From assembly GCA_013695395.1 (NCBI GenBank), contig JACDAP010000064.1, positions 1-6,691 on the forward strand: DNA of 6,691 nucleotides, in the 5' to 3' direction. This stretch comes from Solirubrobacterales bacterium. Its GTDB lineage: Bacteria > Actinomycetota > Thermoleophilia > Solirubrobacterales > Solirubrobacteraceae. The translations under genes and the position numbers were made by a program. Of the stretch, positions 5,990 through 6,691 are shown piece by piece (within the stretch, counting starts at the first letter, position 1; every line of letters begins with the position of its first letter). The notes under the pieces were generated by a model. That model was given only the letters and a program-made list of their open reading frames with translations. It was not told the origin of the DNA and did not search any database.

Positions 5990-6691
5990 AGCGTCGACCC
6001 TGGGCCGGTCCCGATGGGCCGCTTGAGATCGGCGAGAAGGTAGAGGGAGCCGGTCGCGAGCACCACGCCTCCGGGCCCGGCGAGATCGCGCGCGCTCGTT
6101 AGTGCGCGCCGCGGATCGGCCTGCACCCGAGTCGTGCACGCGGGCGCGACCTGGGCGGCCAGCGAGGCGAGCGTGGCCGGGGAGAGCGTGCGTGGGTTCG
6201 CGTTCGCGGTCGCGATCGCTGCGGTGCACAGCGGCAGGAGCTCCCCCAGCATCGCCGCGGCGTCCTTGTCGTCGAGCACCGAGAGCACCGCGACGAGCTC
6301 CCTCCCGGCCAGGATCTCCCGGAGCGAGTGCGCGAGTGCGACGAATCCCGCGGGGTTGTGGGCGCCGTCGAGGATCGTCAGCGGCCGCTCCCCCACCGTC
6401 TCGAAGCGGCCGGGAACGAGCGTGGAGGCCGCCGCCCGCCTGACCGCGCCTGGATCCAGCACGGAAGCGGTCGGCGTGTTCCCCAAACCACCTATGTCGT
6501 GGCTTTGGGAACACGCCGGCGCGAGAAAGGCCTCTGCGGCGGCGCAGGCGAGGGCGAAGTTCGTGCGCTGGAAGCTCCCCGCAGCGCGGAGCTGGAGGCC
6601 CGCGGGGGGTGCGGCGGGCGCGACCACGAGCCGGGCGCCGCGCTCGGCGACGACCCGCTCGGCGACCGCGCGGGCCTCCGGGTGCAGGTCC
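5986..6691 (-). CDS. folC: Folylpolyglutamate/dihydrofolate synthase, C-terminal half (N-terminus outside window)
   Basis: FolC ligates glutamate to dihydropteroate and/or reduced folates with ATP in the cytosol. The frame is open from the right edge (first full codon at 6690) to TGA 5986-5988, giving 234 residues of a protein usually 400-450 long. Visible motifs are GSFQRTNFALA (38-48), PGRFE (93-97), the C-terminal domain signature LDGAHNPAG (107-115), VLSVLDDKD (135-143) and VLATGSLYLLAD (210-221). Between AAAEAFLAPA (50-59) and VLDPGAVRRAAAS there is an extra stretch, CSQSHDIGGLGNTPTAS, encoded by a palindrome. Other FolCs normally pass directly from the A-rich helix to the LD-x-x-A-V-R-x-A helix. 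The frame is intact, so the enzyme may still work if the insertion falls in a surface loop. Its end overlaps the microprotein gene. Confidence 0.92.
   Translation of the reverse strand, partial: DLHPEARAVAERVVAERGARLVVAPAAPPAGLQLRAAGSFQRTNFALACAAAEAFLAPACSQSHDIGGLGNTPTASVLDPGAVRRAAASTLVPGRFETVGERPLTILDGAHNPAGFVALAHSLREILAGRELVAVLSVLDDKDAAAMLGELLPLCTAAIATANANPRTLSPATLASLAAQVAPACTTRVQADPRRALTSARDLAGPGGVVLATGSLYLLADLKRPIGTGPGSTL
6472..6518. repeat. 47-bp palindromic element inside folC
   Basis: Arms 6472-6491 and 6499-6518 are inverted copies around a 7-base centre (CTATGTC). Eighteen of 20 positions pair. The two exceptions (6484/6506 and 6487/6503) can also be read as two opposed single-C bulges flanking an AAA/TTT block. 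The outer 12 bp (CGGCGTGTTCCC) pair perfectly. The segment is clearly less GC-rich than its surroundings. Five of its six reading frames have no stop; the one used by folC reads CSQSHDIGGLGNT. This looks like an inserted palindromic repeat tolerated in a coding region, rather than a terminator, because it lies mid-gene and has no T-run. Confidence 0.75.

Noticed and set aside
5534..6043. Plus-strand frame of 169 codons, very acidic
   Set aside because: It is antisense to the zinc-ribbon gene and the microprotein. Its Asp/Glu/Arg richness is the usual shadow pattern, and the minus-strand frame has eight ordered cysteines and two membrane spans.
5873..6514. Minus-strand frame of 213 codons ending in the microprotein
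   Set aside because: Only its last 38 codons look like a protein. The rest is an out-of-frame Arg/Gly/Ala-rich reading of folC.
6472..6518. Reading the folC palindrome as a transcription terminator or attenuator
   Set aside because: It is mid-gene, lacks a T-run on either strand and is followed by more than 480 nt of conserved folC coding sequence.

Overview
The window is GC-rich (roughly 70% by eye), densely packed and almost entirely coded on the minus strand. The gene content and order suggest a high-GC actinomycetota-type bacterium. A Thermoleophilia/Solirubrobacterales-like lineage is my inference from overall protein style; no marker gene here proves it. The order folC - (small membrane protein) - ndk - mreB - mreC - mreD is, from general knowledge, the arrangement seen in Streptomyces and relatives, with extra genes inserted here.

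Layout, following minus-strand transcription from the right edge to the left. First comes the C-terminal half of folC (5986-6691, cut by the window edge). It is followed by a 38-residue single-span membrane microprotein that overlaps the folC stop (5873-5989), a two-span membrane protein with a double zinc ribbon (5327-5845), and a small acidic helical protein (5012-5323). Next is a type II toxin-antitoxin pair, a Phd/YefM antitoxin and a PIN-domain toxin (4368-4990). It has its own palindrome-containing promoter lying against the stop codon of the gene before it. Then come ndk (3953-4357) and maf (3375-3950), both for nucleotide metabolism and almost abutting. One plus-strand gene of unrecognised family (2808-3287) converges on maf and diverges from the mre genes. 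Last are mreB (1468-2526), mreC (551-1402) and mreD (1-551, cut by the left edge), the scaffold of the cell-elongation machinery.

How the genes fit together. MreB/C/D organise lateral peptidoglycan synthesis. Ndk balances NTP and dNTP pools, and Maf removes non-canonical or modified nucleotides. FolC makes (poly)glutamylated folates for one-carbon and thymidylate synthesis. The toxin-antitoxin pair sits just upstream of ndk-maf, only 10 nt before ndk, so its autoregulated promoter may also feed ndk and maf.

The most unusual signal is a near-perfect 47-bp palindrome (6472-6518) inside folC. It adds an in-frame stretch of about 16-18 residues between two normal FolC blocks and is visibly less GC-rich than its surroundings. 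It looks like an inserted palindromic repeat element, though family membership cannot be shown from one copy. No tRNA, rRNA, CRISPR array, IS transposase or phage gene was seen. No stretch longer than about 300 bases lacks a gene; the longest gap is the divergent mreB / plus-strand-gene promoter region (2527-2807).
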